NCBI RefSeq assembly: GCF_010384365.1 | Contig: NZ_CP048397.1 | Span: forward strand, 4,898,001-4,962,000 | Length of the DNA: 64,000 nt | Source of the DNA: Streptomyces sp. S4.7 | GTDB lineage: Bacteria; Actinomycetota; Actinomycetes; Streptomycetales; Streptomycetaceae | Direction of reading: 5' to 3' | In this document: positions 1 to 8,266 of the stretch, one piece after another | Layout: each line of letters starts with the position of its first letter | How positions within the stretch are numbered: the stretch's first letter is position 1 | The notes under the pieces: generated by a model | Told to the model about the DNA's origin: nothing | Databases searched by the model: none | What the model saw: only the letters and a program-made list of their open reading frames with translations | Position numbers and translations under genes: made by a program

Positions 1-702
1 ACTGCGGTGGTGCGGGCAGTAGTAGCCGTCGTGGCGGGCCACCACCCGGCAGAGTTCGGTGAGTTCGGCGTCGTCCGCGTACATGCCCGGGGTGTAGGTC
101 AGCCCGGAGGACATGCCGACGGCGCCCTGCTCCAGGGACTCGGCGACCAGTTGCCGCATCCGGTCCACTTCGGCGGGGGTCGCCGGGCGGTCGTCCTGGC
201 CCACCGCGTACATCCGGACCGTGCCCTGCGGGACGAGGTACGCCGCGTTGACGGCGATACCCCGGCCGTCGAAGCCTTGGTCGAGCCGGTCCAGGAACTC
301 GCCGACCGTGCGCCAGTCGAAGTCGACCGACGTGTCGCCGGGCCCGCCGCCGTTCCAGCCGGTGACGGCCCTGCGGACCTCGGCGAGCGTGGTGTCGTCG
401 ACGGGGGCGTACGACAGCCCGTCCTGGCCGATCACCTCCAGGGTCACGCCCTGCGCGGCCTTCGCCGAGTGGTCGGGGTCGCGCAGCAGCGCGAGATCGC
501 TGTGCGCGTGCATGTCGATGAAGCCGGGGGCGAGGGCGAGCCCCGCGGCGTCGACGACCCGTGTCCCGGAGAGCGCGGGGCCTGCGCCGGTCCCGTGGCG
601 CCGGATCTCGGCGATACGGCCGGCGGTGACGCCGACGTCCGCCCGGTAGGAGTCCTGACCCGTGCCGTCGACGACACGCACGTCCCGTATGACGAGATCC
701 AT
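1..702 (-). CDS. N-acyl-D-amino-acid deacylase (D-aminoacylase), C-terminus outside window
   Basis: This is an amidohydrolase of the D-aminoacylase type, expected to remove the acyl group from N-acyl-D-amino acids. The ATG at 702 opens MDLVIRDVRVVDGTG, and the first 234 residues are inside the window. The metal-binding motif GFIDMHAHSDL is visible near residue 60, and the conserved stretch GAVGMSSGLTYTPG lies near residue 205, as in D-aminoacylase and dihydroorotase-like enzymes. It lies downstream of, and in the same direction as, the D-amino-acid deaminase-like gene, 169 bp away across a repeat-filled spacer. Together they suggest use of D-amino acids. The 3' end is cut by the window edge. 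Confidence 0.85.
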   Translation of the reverse strand, partial: MDLVIRDVRVVDGTGQDSYRADVGVTAGRIAEIRRHGTGAGPALSGTRVVDAAGLALAPGFIDMHAHSDLALLRDPDHSAKAAQGVTLEVIGQDGLSYAPVDDTTLAEVRRAVTGWNGGGPGDTSVDFDWRTVGEFLDRLDQGFDGRGIAVNAAYLVPQGTVRMYAVGQDDRPATPAEVDRMRQLVAESLEQGAVGMSSGLTYTPGMYADDAELTELCRVVARHDGYYCPHHRS

Positions 703-764
703 GGCTGGCAGCGCTTTCCTTGGGGGTGGGTCGGGTTGCTTGGCCGGGGCCGCCCGGGGGCGGT

Positions 765-871
765 TTGTCCTCAATCGCCGGACGGGCTTGGAAGCCCCGC
801 CCCGGCGACGGGAAGGGCCCACCCGGCGACGGGAAGGGCCCACCCGGCGGCGGGCAGGCCCCGCCCGGCGG
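765..871. repeat. Dispersed intergenic repeat plus 21-bp tandem repeat
   Basis: The spacer between the two D-amino-acid genes holds the string TGTCCTCAATCGCCGGACGG, which I recall as a common dispersed intergenic repeat in Streptomyces. It is followed by about 3.4 copies of a 21-bp tandem unit beginning CCCGGCGACGGGAAGGGCCC. The first two copies (801-821, 822-842) are identical; the third and the partial fourth are degenerate. No gene is evident here. Confidence 0.75.
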
Positions 872-2161
872 TCAGAAGAACGTACGGATGAGATCCGTGA
901 CCGTGCCGTCCGCCTCGGCCAGCGGGATCAGCTGCCACTTGTCGAACGACGTGCACGGGTGCGAGAGCCCGAAGCCCACCCAGTCGCCGACCTCGATCAC
1001 CGCGTCCGGCGACGTGTGCAGCTTGCCGTGCTGGTCGGACAGGCCGGTGACCGTGATGCCGCGCGCCGGACGGATCTCGCCGGTGCGCGCGTCGCGCACG
1101 ACCTGCGCCTCCGGCAGGTCGAGGTCGTACGCCGCGTCCCGCTTGCCCGCGTTGACGAACGCCTGCTCCGGCGAGGGGCGCGAGACCACCTGGGCCCAGA
1201 GCCGGAAGGCCGGCTGGAGCGCGCCCTCGGCGGGGATCCGGTTGAAGGGGGTCAGCCGCTTGTAGTGGCCGTCGTCGTGGGACACGTACGCGCCGGAGCG
1301 CAGCAGTTTCAGTACGGGGCGGGACAGCACCGGGATGTCGGCGAAGACGTCCGCGACCGCGTCGAACCACGCGCTGCCGCCCGCGCTGACCACCACCTCG
1401 TCCACGGTCCCGGAGAACCGGCCCGCCGCGTCGAACTCGGCGGCCAGCGCGGTCAGCCGGCGCAGCCAGGCGCGTACGGTCTCGTTGTCGGCGTGCGGCA
1501 CCTCGCCCTCGTAACCGGCGACACCGACCAGCCGCAGCGTGTCGGTGGCGGCCACGGCGTCGGCGACCCGCGCGCACTCCGCCTCCCTACGGACGCCGGT
1601 GCGCGCGCCCTCGCCCGCGCCCAGCTCCACGACGACGTCGACGGGGCGCGAACCGCCCGCCGCCCGCAGCGCCTGGTCCATCAGCTCGACGCCGCGCACG
1701 GAGTCGACGTAACAGATGAAGCGGAAGCCCGGGTCGCCGTCCAGCTCGGCGGAGAGCCAGCGCAGCGCGACCGCGTCGACGACCTCGTTGGCGAGGAAGA
1801 TCCGCTGGATGCCGAACGCCCGGTAGACACGCACCTGGTGGGGGAGCGCGGCGGTGATCCCCCAGGCCCCGTACTCCAGTTGGCGCGCGAAGAGCTGCGG
1901 GGACATGGACGTCTTGCCGTGCGGGGCGAACGCGAGGCCGTGCCGCTCGGAGTACGTCTCCAGGAGCGCCAGGTTGTGGGTGAGGGACTCGGCGGAGAGG
2001 GCGAGTACCGGGGTGGTGAAACCGCCGGTGAACAGATTGCGGCGCTCGGCGGCCAGCTCGGCGACGGTGAGGCCGTCGGCGTCCGGCGGCAGCCCCTTGA
2101 AACGGTGGTCGAGACGCTCGTTCCTGAGGTGCTCTTCGCTGAGTCGTCCGGCGACCGCCAT
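872..2161 (-). CDS. PLP-dependent D-amino-acid deaminase / D-threonine aldolase-like protein
   Basis: The protein has 429 residues and an alanine-racemase-like N-terminal PLP barrel of the D-serine dehydratase-like / D-threonine aldolase group. The motif FAPHGKTSMSPQLF (near residue 80) carries the expected PLP lysine. The C-terminal part has VEVGDWVGFGLSHPCTSFDKW, where members of this group bind a metal through His and Cys; the H and C are both present. It probably deaminates a D-amino acid such as D-serine, but the exact substrate cannot be read from the sequence. It is divergent from the sugar kinase/iclR/ridA/permease genes and shares their 154-bp control region. RidA in the same cluster fits a PLP deaminase that releases reactive enamines. 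Confidence 0.8.
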   Translation of the reverse strand: MAVAGRLSEEHLRNERLDHRFKGLPPDADGLTVAELAAERRNLFTGGFTTPVLALSAESLTHNLALLETYSERHGLAFAPHGKTSMSPQLFARQLEYGAWGITAALPHQVRVYRAFGIQRIFLANEVVDAVALRWLSAELDGDPGFRFICYVDSVRGVELMDQALRAAGGSRPVDVVVELGAGEGARTGVRREAECARVADAVAATDTLRLVGVAGYEGEVPHADNETVRAWLRRLTALAAEFDAAGRFSGTVDEVVVSAGGSAWFDAVADVFADIPVLSRPVLKLLRSGAYVSHDDGHYKRLTPFNRIPAEGALQPAFRLWAQVVSRPSPEQAFVNAGKRDAAYDLDLPEAQVVRDARTGEIRPARGITVTGLSDQHGKLHTSPDAVIEVGDWVGFGLSHPCTSFDKWQLIPLAEADGTVTDLIRTFF

Positions 2162-2182
2162 AGGGCCTCCTCCATCTGTCTC

Positions 2183-2199
2183 GTTGCAACATGTGCAAC
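2183..2199. promoter_or_regulatory. Candidate IclR-family operator
   Basis: GTTGCAACATGTGCAAC has perfect 6-bp arms (GTTGCA / TGCAAC) around a 5-bp centre. It lies in the divergent control region between the deaminase-like gene and the kinase-iclR operon. Its position is right for a local operator of the IclR regulator encoded 1.2 kb away. That the IclR protein binds here is an inference. Confidence 0.5.
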
Positions 2200-2315
2200 A
2201 CCCATTGCGTATGACGCTTGACGCTGTCTAACATCCGAGCCGTTGCCGGGTCAATGATGGGCCCGGCGCCCCGGCCGGTGAAGGCTGCCGGCCACGACGA
2301 GCGAGGAGCCCCCGA

Positions 2316-3449
2316 GTGCCCGCACCGGAAACAGCGGACCCGACAGGCCCCGGTGGGCCCGGCGCACCCGTCGATGTGGTCAGCCTCGGCGAGTCCATGG
2401 TCACCCTCCTGCCCTCGCGCCCCGGCCGCCTCGCCGACGTCCCCGCCTTCACCCGCACCATCGGCGGGGCCGAGTCCAACGTCGCCTGCGCGCTCGCCGC
2501 CGCCGGCCACACGGTCAGGTGGATCAGCCGCGTCGGCGCCGACGGTTTCGGCGACCACCTCGTGGAGGCGATCGGCGCGTACGGCGTCGACACCTCCGCC
2601 GTGCGCCGCGACGCGGACGGCCGACCGACCGGCATCTACTTCCGCACGGCCACGGACCGCTCCACCACCGCCCACGAGGTCGCCTACTACCGGGCGGGCT
2701 CGGCCGCGTCCGCGATGTCGCCGCGGACGATGGACCGCGACGACCTGTGGTCCGGCCGCGTCCTGCACCTGTCCGGCATCACGGCCGCCCTCTCGGACGA
2801 CTGCCTCGCCCTGATGCGCGAGCTGTCCGAGCGCCGGGCGGGCCGGCCGCTGCTGTCCTTCGACGTGAACCACCGTCCCGCGCTCTGGCGCGACGACTCA
2901 GGTCCGCGCGTGCTGCTCGACCTCGCTCGCGGCGCCGACCTCGTCTTCGTCGGCGACGACGAGGCCGCGCAGCTCTGGGACCTGCACAGCCCGCAGGCGA
3001 TCCGGGAGGCGCTGCCGGAGCCCGCGGTGCTGGTGGTGAAGGCGGGCGCGGACGGCGCGACCGCGTTCGTGAGGGACTCCGGGACCGCCACGGGCACGGA
3101 CACCGGCGCGAGCACCCGCACCGGCTCCGGCGTGGACACCGTCACATCCGTACCCGCCCTGGCCGTCGACGTCGTGGCACCCGTCGGCGCGGGCGACGCC
3201 TTCGCCGCCGGCTTCCTGTCCGCGACCCTCCGGGACCTGCCGACCGTGGCCCGGCTGCGCCACGGCCATCTGACGGCCGCCGCCGTCCTCACCGACGCGG
3301 GAGACGTCTGCGTCCCGCCCGCCCGCGCACACGCCGACCGCCTCGCCGCGCTGGACGACGCGGCGTGGGGCAGCCTGCGACTCGGCCCCGGCTGGACCTC
3401 CGGCGCCGGGGAGCCCGGACAACGGCGGGAAGCGGTACCCACCTCATGA
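2316..3449 (+). CDS. PfkB-family sugar kinase (KdgK-like)
   Basis: This 377-residue ribokinase/PfkB-type kinase starts at GTG 2316, 7 bp after a GAGGAG ribosome-binding site. The N-terminal motif GESMVTLLP and the glycine-rich GGAESNVACALA (near residue 50) bind sugar. The C-terminal signature VAPVGAGDAFAAGFL (near residue 290) carries the catalytic Asp and the anion hole. The closest named type by motif is 2-keto-3-deoxygluconate kinase, which would fit the gluconate-type permease downstream, but the substrate is inferred. There is a low-complexity Thr/Gly/Ser segment before the catalytic motif (about 3085-3150). The stop overlaps the next gene's start (ATGA), which indicates translational coupling. 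Confidence 0.85.
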   Translation: MPAPETADPTGPGGPGAPVDVVSLGESMVTLLPSRPGRLADVPAFTRTIGGAESNVACALAAAGHTVRWISRVGADGFGDHLVEAIGAYGVDTSAVRRDADGRPTGIYFRTATDRSTTAHEVAYYRAGSAASAMSPRTMDRDDLWSGRVLHLSGITAALSDDCLALMRELSERRAGRPLLSFDVNHRPALWRDDSGPRVLLDLARGADLVFVGDDEAAQLWDLHSPQAIREALPEPAVLVVKAGADGATAFVRDSGTATGTDTGASTRTGSGVDTVTSVPALAVDVVAPVGAGDAFAAGFLSATLRDLPTVARLRHGHLTAAAVLTDAGDVCVPPARAHADRLAALDDAAWGSLRLGPGWTSGAGEPGQRREAVPTS

Positions 3450-4234
3450 GCCAGACCGTCGACCGCGCGCTGAGCATCCTGCCGCTCCTCGCCCGGGGCC
3501 CCGCCGACCTCGGACAGGTCGCCGCGCGCCTCGACGTCCACAAGTCCACCGCCCTGCGGCTGCTGCGCACCCTGCACGAGCACGGGCTCGTCTACCGTCA
3601 GCAGGACCAGCGCTACCGCCTCGGCGCCCGACTCTTCGCGCTCGCGCAGGAGGCCGTGGAGAGCCTGGACGTACGTGAGATCGCCCACCCGCACCTCACG
3701 GCGCTGGGCGAACAGTGCGGGCACACCGTCCACCTCGCCGTCATAGAGGACAGCGAGGTCCTCTACATCGACAAGGTCGAGAGCCGCTACCCGGTCAGGA
3801 TGTACTCCCGGATCGGCAAACCGGTCGCCGTCACCGTCGCGGCCGTCGCCAAGCTGCTCATCGCCGACCTGCCCGAAGCCGAGCGCCGCGCACTCGCCGA
3901 GCGGCTCGACTTCCCCATGTACACCCCCCGTTCGATCCCGAACGCCGCCGCCTTCCTCAAGGAGCTGGCGACCGTACGCGAACAGGGGTGGGCCGCCGAT
4001 CTCGGCGGCCACGAGGAGTCCATCAACTGCATCGGGGCCCCGGTCCGCGGTGCGGACGGCCGGGTCGTCGCCGCCATGTCGGTGTCCGCGCCGAATGTCG
4101 TCGTCACCGTCGATGAACTCCTCGCCCTGCTCCCGCTGTTGCGCCGCGCCGCCGACGCGATCAGCCGCGAGTATTCAGGGCACGCGCACCAACCGGAACC
4201 CGCACCCCCCGCTCTTCGGAAAGAGATCTCATGA
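3446..4234 (+). CDS. IclR-family transcriptional regulator
   Basis: The protein has 262 residues. An N-terminal winged helix (MSQTVDRALSILPLLARG, then LDVHKSTALRLLRTLHEHGLV) is followed by an IclR effector domain ending around SREYSGHAHQ. Motifs such as YIDKVESRYPVRMYSRIGK and the cysteine-containing ESINCIGAPV are typical of the effector domain. The start at 3446 overlaps the kinase stop, and the stop overlaps ridA (ATGA). It probably represses or activates this cluster in response to a pathway metabolite; a dyad at 2183-2199 is a plausible site. Confidence 0.9.
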   Translation: MSQTVDRALSILPLLARGPADLGQVAARLDVHKSTALRLLRTLHEHGLVYRQQDQRYRLGARLFALAQEAVESLDVREIAHPHLTALGEQCGHTVHLAVIEDSEVLYIDKVESRYPVRMYSRIGKPVAVTVAAVAKLLIADLPEAERRALAERLDFPMYTPRSIPNAAAFLKELATVREQGWAADLGGHEESINCIGAPVRGADGRVVAAMSVSAPNVVVTVDELLALLPLLRRAADAISREYSGHAHQPEPAPPALRKEIS

Positions 4235-4650
4235 GCGACCAGACCGCGAAGACCGCAGTCGTCCCCGCCACGCACGCCGCGCCGCCGGCCAAGTTCTCCC
4301 ACGGCGTCCGCAAGGGCAACATCCTCCAGGTGGCCGGACAGGTCGGCTTCCTCCCGGCCGTTGCGGGCGAGGCCCCGACCGTGGCCGGACCGACACTGCG
4401 CGAGCAGACGCTCCAGACCCTCGGCAACGTCAAGTCCGTTCTGCAGGCGGGCGGCGCGAGCTGGGACGACGTGATGATGATCCGCGTCTACCTCACGGAC
4501 GTCGCGCACTTCGCCGAGATGAACGAGATCTACAACGCCTACTTCGAGGAGCAGAACCTCAAGGACGCGCCCGCCGCGCGTACGACGGTGTACGTCGGCC
4601 TGCCCGCCGGACTGCTGATCGAGATCGACGCGCTGGCCGTACTCGGCTGA
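4231..4650 (+). CDS. RidA-family enamine/imine deaminase
   Basis: The protein has 139 residues, the usual RidA length with a small N-terminal extension. The core has VRKGNILQVAGQVGF at the N-terminus, a central VKSVLQAGGASWDDVMMIRVYLTD and the conserved C-terminal PAARTTVYVGLPAGLLIEIDALA, where the Arg binds the substrate carboxylate. RidA proteins hydrolyse reactive enamines and imines made by PLP enzymes. Its position in a cluster with a PLP D-amino-acid deaminase-like protein fits that role. The start overlaps the iclR stop by ATGA. Confidence 0.9.
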   Translation: MSDQTAKTAVVPATHAAPPAKFSHGVRKGNILQVAGQVGFLPAVAGEAPTVAGPTLREQTLQTLGNVKSVLQAGGASWDDVMMIRVYLTDVAHFAEMNEIYNAYFEEQNLKDAPAARTTVYVGLPAGLLIEIDALAVLG

Positions 4651-4822
4651 TCCCGGCCCTCCGGCCCTCCCGGCCGGACGCTCCGGCCACTCGAACCCCA
4701 CCCGGCACGGCACGGTGCCCGTTCCCCGAACCCCACGGGCGCCGCGCCGCGATCCCCCTGCTCGATTCCCTTTACGGGAGCCCGCTCGACACGCTCTGAT
4801 GCACGGAACACGAGGTCCCCCC

Positions 4823-6301
4823 ATGCTGCTCGCGGCCGACGCACCCCCCGCGCCCGAGGCCCCGCCCCACACCGGCGGACTGCTTCTGCTGATAGACGGG
4901 ACGGCCGGTCTGCTGACCGTCGCCGTCCTCGGAATCGTTCTCCTCCTCTTCCTGATCATCAAGGTCAGGCTCCAGCCCTTCGTCGCCCTGCTCGGTGTCT
5001 CCATAGCCGTCGGCCTCGCCGCCGGACTGTCCGTGACCGAACTCTTCGGCACCGTCCAGAAGTCGGCCGCCGTCTCGATGATCGAGTCGGGCATGGGCGG
5101 CATCCTCGGCCATGTCGCGATCATCATCGGACTCGGCACGATGCTCGGCGCGATTCTCGAAGTGTCGGGCGGCGCCGAGGTGCTGAGCACCCGGCTGCTC
5201 AACCTCTTCGGTGAGAAGCGCGCCCCGCTCGCGATGGGCGTCACCGGTGTCGTCTTCGGTATCCCGGTCTTCTTCGACGTCGGCATCTTCGTCCTCGCGC
5301 CGATCGTCTACGCCGCCGCGAAGCGCTCCGGCAAATCGATTCTGCTGTACGCGATGCCGCTGCTCGCCGGCCTGTCGATGACCCACGCCTTCCTGCCGCC
5401 GCACCCCGGCCCCGTCGCCGCCGCCGGTCTGTTCGACGTGGACCTCGGCTGGGTCATCCTGATGGGCGTCGTCGTCGGCGTCCCGGCCGTGCTCGCCGCC
5501 TGGGTCTACGCCGCGTGGATCGGAAAGCGCCTCTTCGTCGACGTACCGCAGGACATGGTCGAGGCCGCGGCCGAGGCCAAGAGCGCCGTCGGCGCCGAGC
5601 AGGAGGCGTCGGGCGTCGCCCCGCCCGAGAAGGCGGTCGCCCTCGGTACGGTGCTCGCGATCATCGGCACCCCGCTGATCCTCATCCTGCTGGCGACGTT
5701 CTCCTCCATAGCCCTGGACCCGAGCACGCTCCGGTCGGTCGTCGAGTTCTTCGGCCACCCCTTCGTGGCGCTGACGATCGCGCTGCTGCTCGCGTACTAC
5801 CTGCTCGGCATCCGGCGCGGCTGGTCCCGCCACTCCCTGGAGACCGTCTCCACCGCGTCCCTCAAGCCGGTCGGCAACATCCTGCTGGTCGTCGGCGCGG
5901 GCGGGGTCTTCGGCGCCGTGCTCAAGGGCAGCGGCATCGCGGACGCGCTCGCCGACACCTTCAACGACGTCGGGCTGCCGGTCATCCTGCTGGCGTGGCT
6001 GATCTCGGTCGTGCTGCGCGTCGCCCAGGGCTCGGCGACCGTCGCGATCGTCACCACGGCGGGCATCGTCGTACCGCTGGTCGAGGGCCAGGACATGTCG
6101 CAGGCGCATCTCGCGCTGATCATCATGGCGATCTCGGCGGGCTCGATCTTCGCCTCGCACGTCAACGACGGCGGTTTCTGGATGGTGGCCAAGTACTTCG
6201 GCATCTCCGAGCGCGACACCCTGAAGTCGTGGACCGTGCTGGAGACGGTCCTGTCGGTGGCCGGTTTCGTGGTCGCGGCGCTGCTCAGCCTGGTGATTTA
6301 G
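4823..6301 (+). CDS. GntP-family permease (gluconate / organic acid:H+ symporter)
   Basis: This 492-residue membrane protein has about 12-14 hydrophobic segments. GntP-type signatures are MTHAFLPPHPGPVAAAGLF (near residue 190) and the C-terminal SHVNDGGFWMVAKYFGIS. The family imports gluconate, related sugar acids or D-serine, so either activity would fit this cluster. I chose ATG 4823 because GAGGT lies 6 bp upstream; an in-frame ATG at 4799 would add eight residues without a good ribosome-binding site. It ends the run that begins with the sugar kinase. Confidence 0.85.
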   Translation: MLLAADAPPAPEAPPHTGGLLLLIDGTAGLLTVAVLGIVLLLFLIIKVRLQPFVALLGVSIAVGLAAGLSVTELFGTVQKSAAVSMIESGMGGILGHVAIIIGLGTMLGAILEVSGGAEVLSTRLLNLFGEKRAPLAMGVTGVVFGIPVFFDVGIFVLAPIVYAAAKRSGKSILLYAMPLLAGLSMTHAFLPPHPGPVAAAGLFDVDLGWVILMGVVVGVPAVLAAWVYAAWIGKRLFVDVPQDMVEAAAEAKSAVGAEQEASGVAPPEKAVALGTVLAIIGTPLILILLATFSSIALDPSTLRSVVEFFGHPFVALTIALLLAYYLLGIRRGWSRHSLETVSTASLKPVGNILLVVGAGGVFGAVLKGSGIADALADTFNDVGLPVILLAWLISVVLRVAQGSATVAIVTTAGIVVPLVEGQDMSQAHLALIIMAISAGSIFASHVNDGGFWMVAKYFGISERDTLKSWTVLETVLSVAGFVVAALLSLVI

Positions 6302-6316
6302 GTACGGTACGGCTCC

Positions 6317-6757
6317 ATGTACCCCGAGCCGAATCCGTACACGAATCCGCAGCCGCAGCCGCAGCCGCACCCCCAGCAGAACCCGTACCTGAGCCCGCCG
6401 CCGCGACCCCCCGCCCAACCGCACCCGTACGTCGCTCCGTACGCCGACCCGCACGCCAACCCCGAGTTCCTCGCCGCCGACAGCAGGAGCGGCATCGTGG
6501 TCGACGAGACGGGCGTGACGTTCGACTTCGAGGGACAGAGCGCCGAGTTCCCCTGGCCGGACATCCAGAGCGTGCACTCCAGACCGGGCGGCGGCCACCG
6601 GCTCATGGTGGCCGTCGTGCTGCCCGGCGGGAAGTTCTACGAGTGCGTGGTGAAGGCGCGCAACCGCGCGACGCTGGAGCACTGGTTCCGCGATCTCGGA
6701 CACGTGCTCCACGTCTATCTCGGCCGCCGGGACAATCCGCCCCCCTGGACTCCCTGA
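6317..6757 (+). CDS. Small hypothetical protein with Pro/Gln-rich N-terminus
   Basis: The protein has 146 residues. About 50 N-terminal residues are rich in Pro, Gln and Asn (repeats such as PQPQPQPHPQQ) and are probably disordered. The rest (about 55-146) is a compact beta-rich segment with VVDETGVTFDFEGQSAEFPWPDIQSV, which resembles small PH-like domains. No membrane segment is visible. It lies 15 bp after the permease on the same strand. I do not recognise a function. Confidence 0.65.
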   Translation: MYPEPNPYTNPQPQPQPHPQQNPYLSPPPRPPAQPHPYVAPYADPHANPEFLAADSRSGIVVDETGVTFDFEGQSAEFPWPDIQSVHSRPGGGHRLMVAVVLPGGKFYECVVKARNRATLEHWFRDLGHVLHVYLGRRDNPPPWTP

Positions 6758-6872
6758 GCGACACCTCTCCCCGGCGGAAACGGAACCGAGACCGCCGGAC
6801 CTCTTGCGCGATCTTCGCCGTACGGCTTTGGTGACCCGAGTCACTTACGGGGACGAGTGTGGAGGTCGACGC

Positions 6873-8180
6873 ATGGCAGATATCAGCGACAGCGGTACGG
6901 ACGCCGCCAAATCGCGCCCACGCAAGTCGAGTTGGAGGTACATCGGCCCCGGCATCGTCGTGGCCGCGACCGGTGTGGGCGCCGGCGACCTGGTCGCCAC
7001 CCTCATCGCGGGCAGCAAGTTCGGCTACACGCTGCTCTGGGCCGCCGTCATCGGCTGCGTCGTCAAGATCTCCCTCGCCGAGGCCGCCGGCCGCTGGCAC
7101 CTCGCCACCGGACGCACCCTCTTCGAGGGCTGGCGCAGCCTCGGCCGCTGGACCACCGTCTACTTCGCGGTCTACGTGGTCGTCTGGGGCTTCATCTACG
7201 GCGCGACGGCCATGTCGTCCAGCGCGCTGCCGATCGTCGCCCTCTTCCCGGACGGCCCCGGTCTCAAGACCTGGGCGGTGATCACGGGCCTGGTCGGCCT
7301 GGTCTTCGTCTGGTTCAACCAGTACGCCGTCTTCGAGAAAATCATGACGGTCCTGATCGGCATCATGTTCGTCGTGGTGGTGTACGTCGCGATACGTGTC
7401 ACCCCCGACATCGGCGCGAGTTTCGCCGGTCTCCTGCCCGTGCTGCCGGACGGTTCGCTGCTCTACACCCTGGGCCTGATCGGCGGTGTGGGCGGCACGA
7501 TCACCATGGCCGCGTACGGGTACTGGGTCAACGCCAAGGGCTGGACCGACTCCGGCTGGATGAAGGTGATGCGGCTGGACAACCGCGTCGCGTACATCAC
7601 CACCGGCATCTTCGTCGTCGCGATGCTGATCATCGGTGCCGAACTGCTGCACGCCTCGCAGATCGCCCTCACCTCGGGCGACAAGGGCCTGGTGGATCTC
7701 GGGGCCATCCTGGAGGAGCGCTTCGGCGCCACGACGGCGAAGCTCTTCCTGATCGGCTTCTTCGCCGCGTCCTTCTCGTCGCTGATCGGAGTGTGGCACG
7801 GGGTCAGCCTGATGTTCGCGGACTTCGTGGAGCGCTGGCAGCTGGACCGCAAGGGCGTGCCGGTCGAGGAGGGGACGGTGGGCGAGGTCGCGGCGGGCGG
7901 GCGCGAGCGGTCGCTGCCGTTCCGCGCGTATCTCCTCTGGCTGACGTTCCCGCCGATCACACTGCTCTTCCTGGACCAGCCGTTCGGCCTGGTCGTGGTC
8001 TACGGCGTGCTCGGCGCGTTCTTCATGCCGTTCCTGGCGCTCACGCTGCTGTGGCTGCTCAACTCCTCGCGTACGCCGACGGAATGGCGCAACGGCAAGT
8101 TGAGCAACACGATGCTCACGGCGGGCGGACTGCTGTTCGTCGTCCTGTGCGTGCAGCAGGTGCGGGACCTGCCGTGGTGA
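6873..8180 (+). CDS. Nramp-family metal ion transporter
   Basis: This 435-residue membrane protein is of the Nramp (MntH-like) group. The N-terminal motif YIGPGIVVAATGVGAGDLVATLIAG takes the place of the family's DPGN segment: Asp is present in GAGD, but the usual DPGN spelling is not. Such divergent members are common in actinobacteria and may not carry Mn or Fe. ATG 6873 follows GGAGG by 7 bp; longer in-frame starts lack that site. It has its own upstream region (115 bp) and ends in a strong hairpin shared with the convergent chitinase gene. Confidence 0.8.
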   Translation: MADISDSGTDAAKSRPRKSSWRYIGPGIVVAATGVGAGDLVATLIAGSKFGYTLLWAAVIGCVVKISLAEAAGRWHLATGRTLFEGWRSLGRWTTVYFAVYVVVWGFIYGATAMSSSALPIVALFPDGPGLKTWAVITGLVGLVFVWFNQYAVFEKIMTVLIGIMFVVVVYVAIRVTPDIGASFAGLLPVLPDGSLLYTLGLIGGVGGTITMAAYGYWVNAKGWTDSGWMKVMRLDNRVAYITTGIFVVAMLIIGAELLHASQIALTSGDKGLVDLGAILEERFGATTAKLFLIGFFAASFSSLIGVWHGVSLMFADFVERWQLDRKGVPVEEGTVGEVAAGGRERSLPFRAYLLWLTFPPITLLFLDQPFGLVVVYGVLGAFFMPFLALTLLWLLNSSRTPTEWRNGKLSNTMLTAGGLLFVVLCVQQVRDLPW

Positions 8181-8199
8181 CCCGGGGCTGAGAACACAC

Positions 8200-8230
8200 G
8201 GTGGCGCCGTCGGAGTCCGACGGCGCCACC
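8200..8230. terminator. Bidirectional hairpin between Nramp gene and chitinase gene
   Basis: GGTGGCGCCGTCGGA at 8200-8214 and its exact complement at 8216-8230 form a perfect inverted repeat of 15 bp arms (the innermost pairs would open to make a loop). It lies 20 bp after the Nramp stop and 37 bp beyond the 3' end of the convergent chitinase gene, so it can serve both. Confidence 0.8.
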
Positions 8231-8266
8231 GGTCTGTGGGGGGTGGTTCGGGGTGTCGCGATACCG

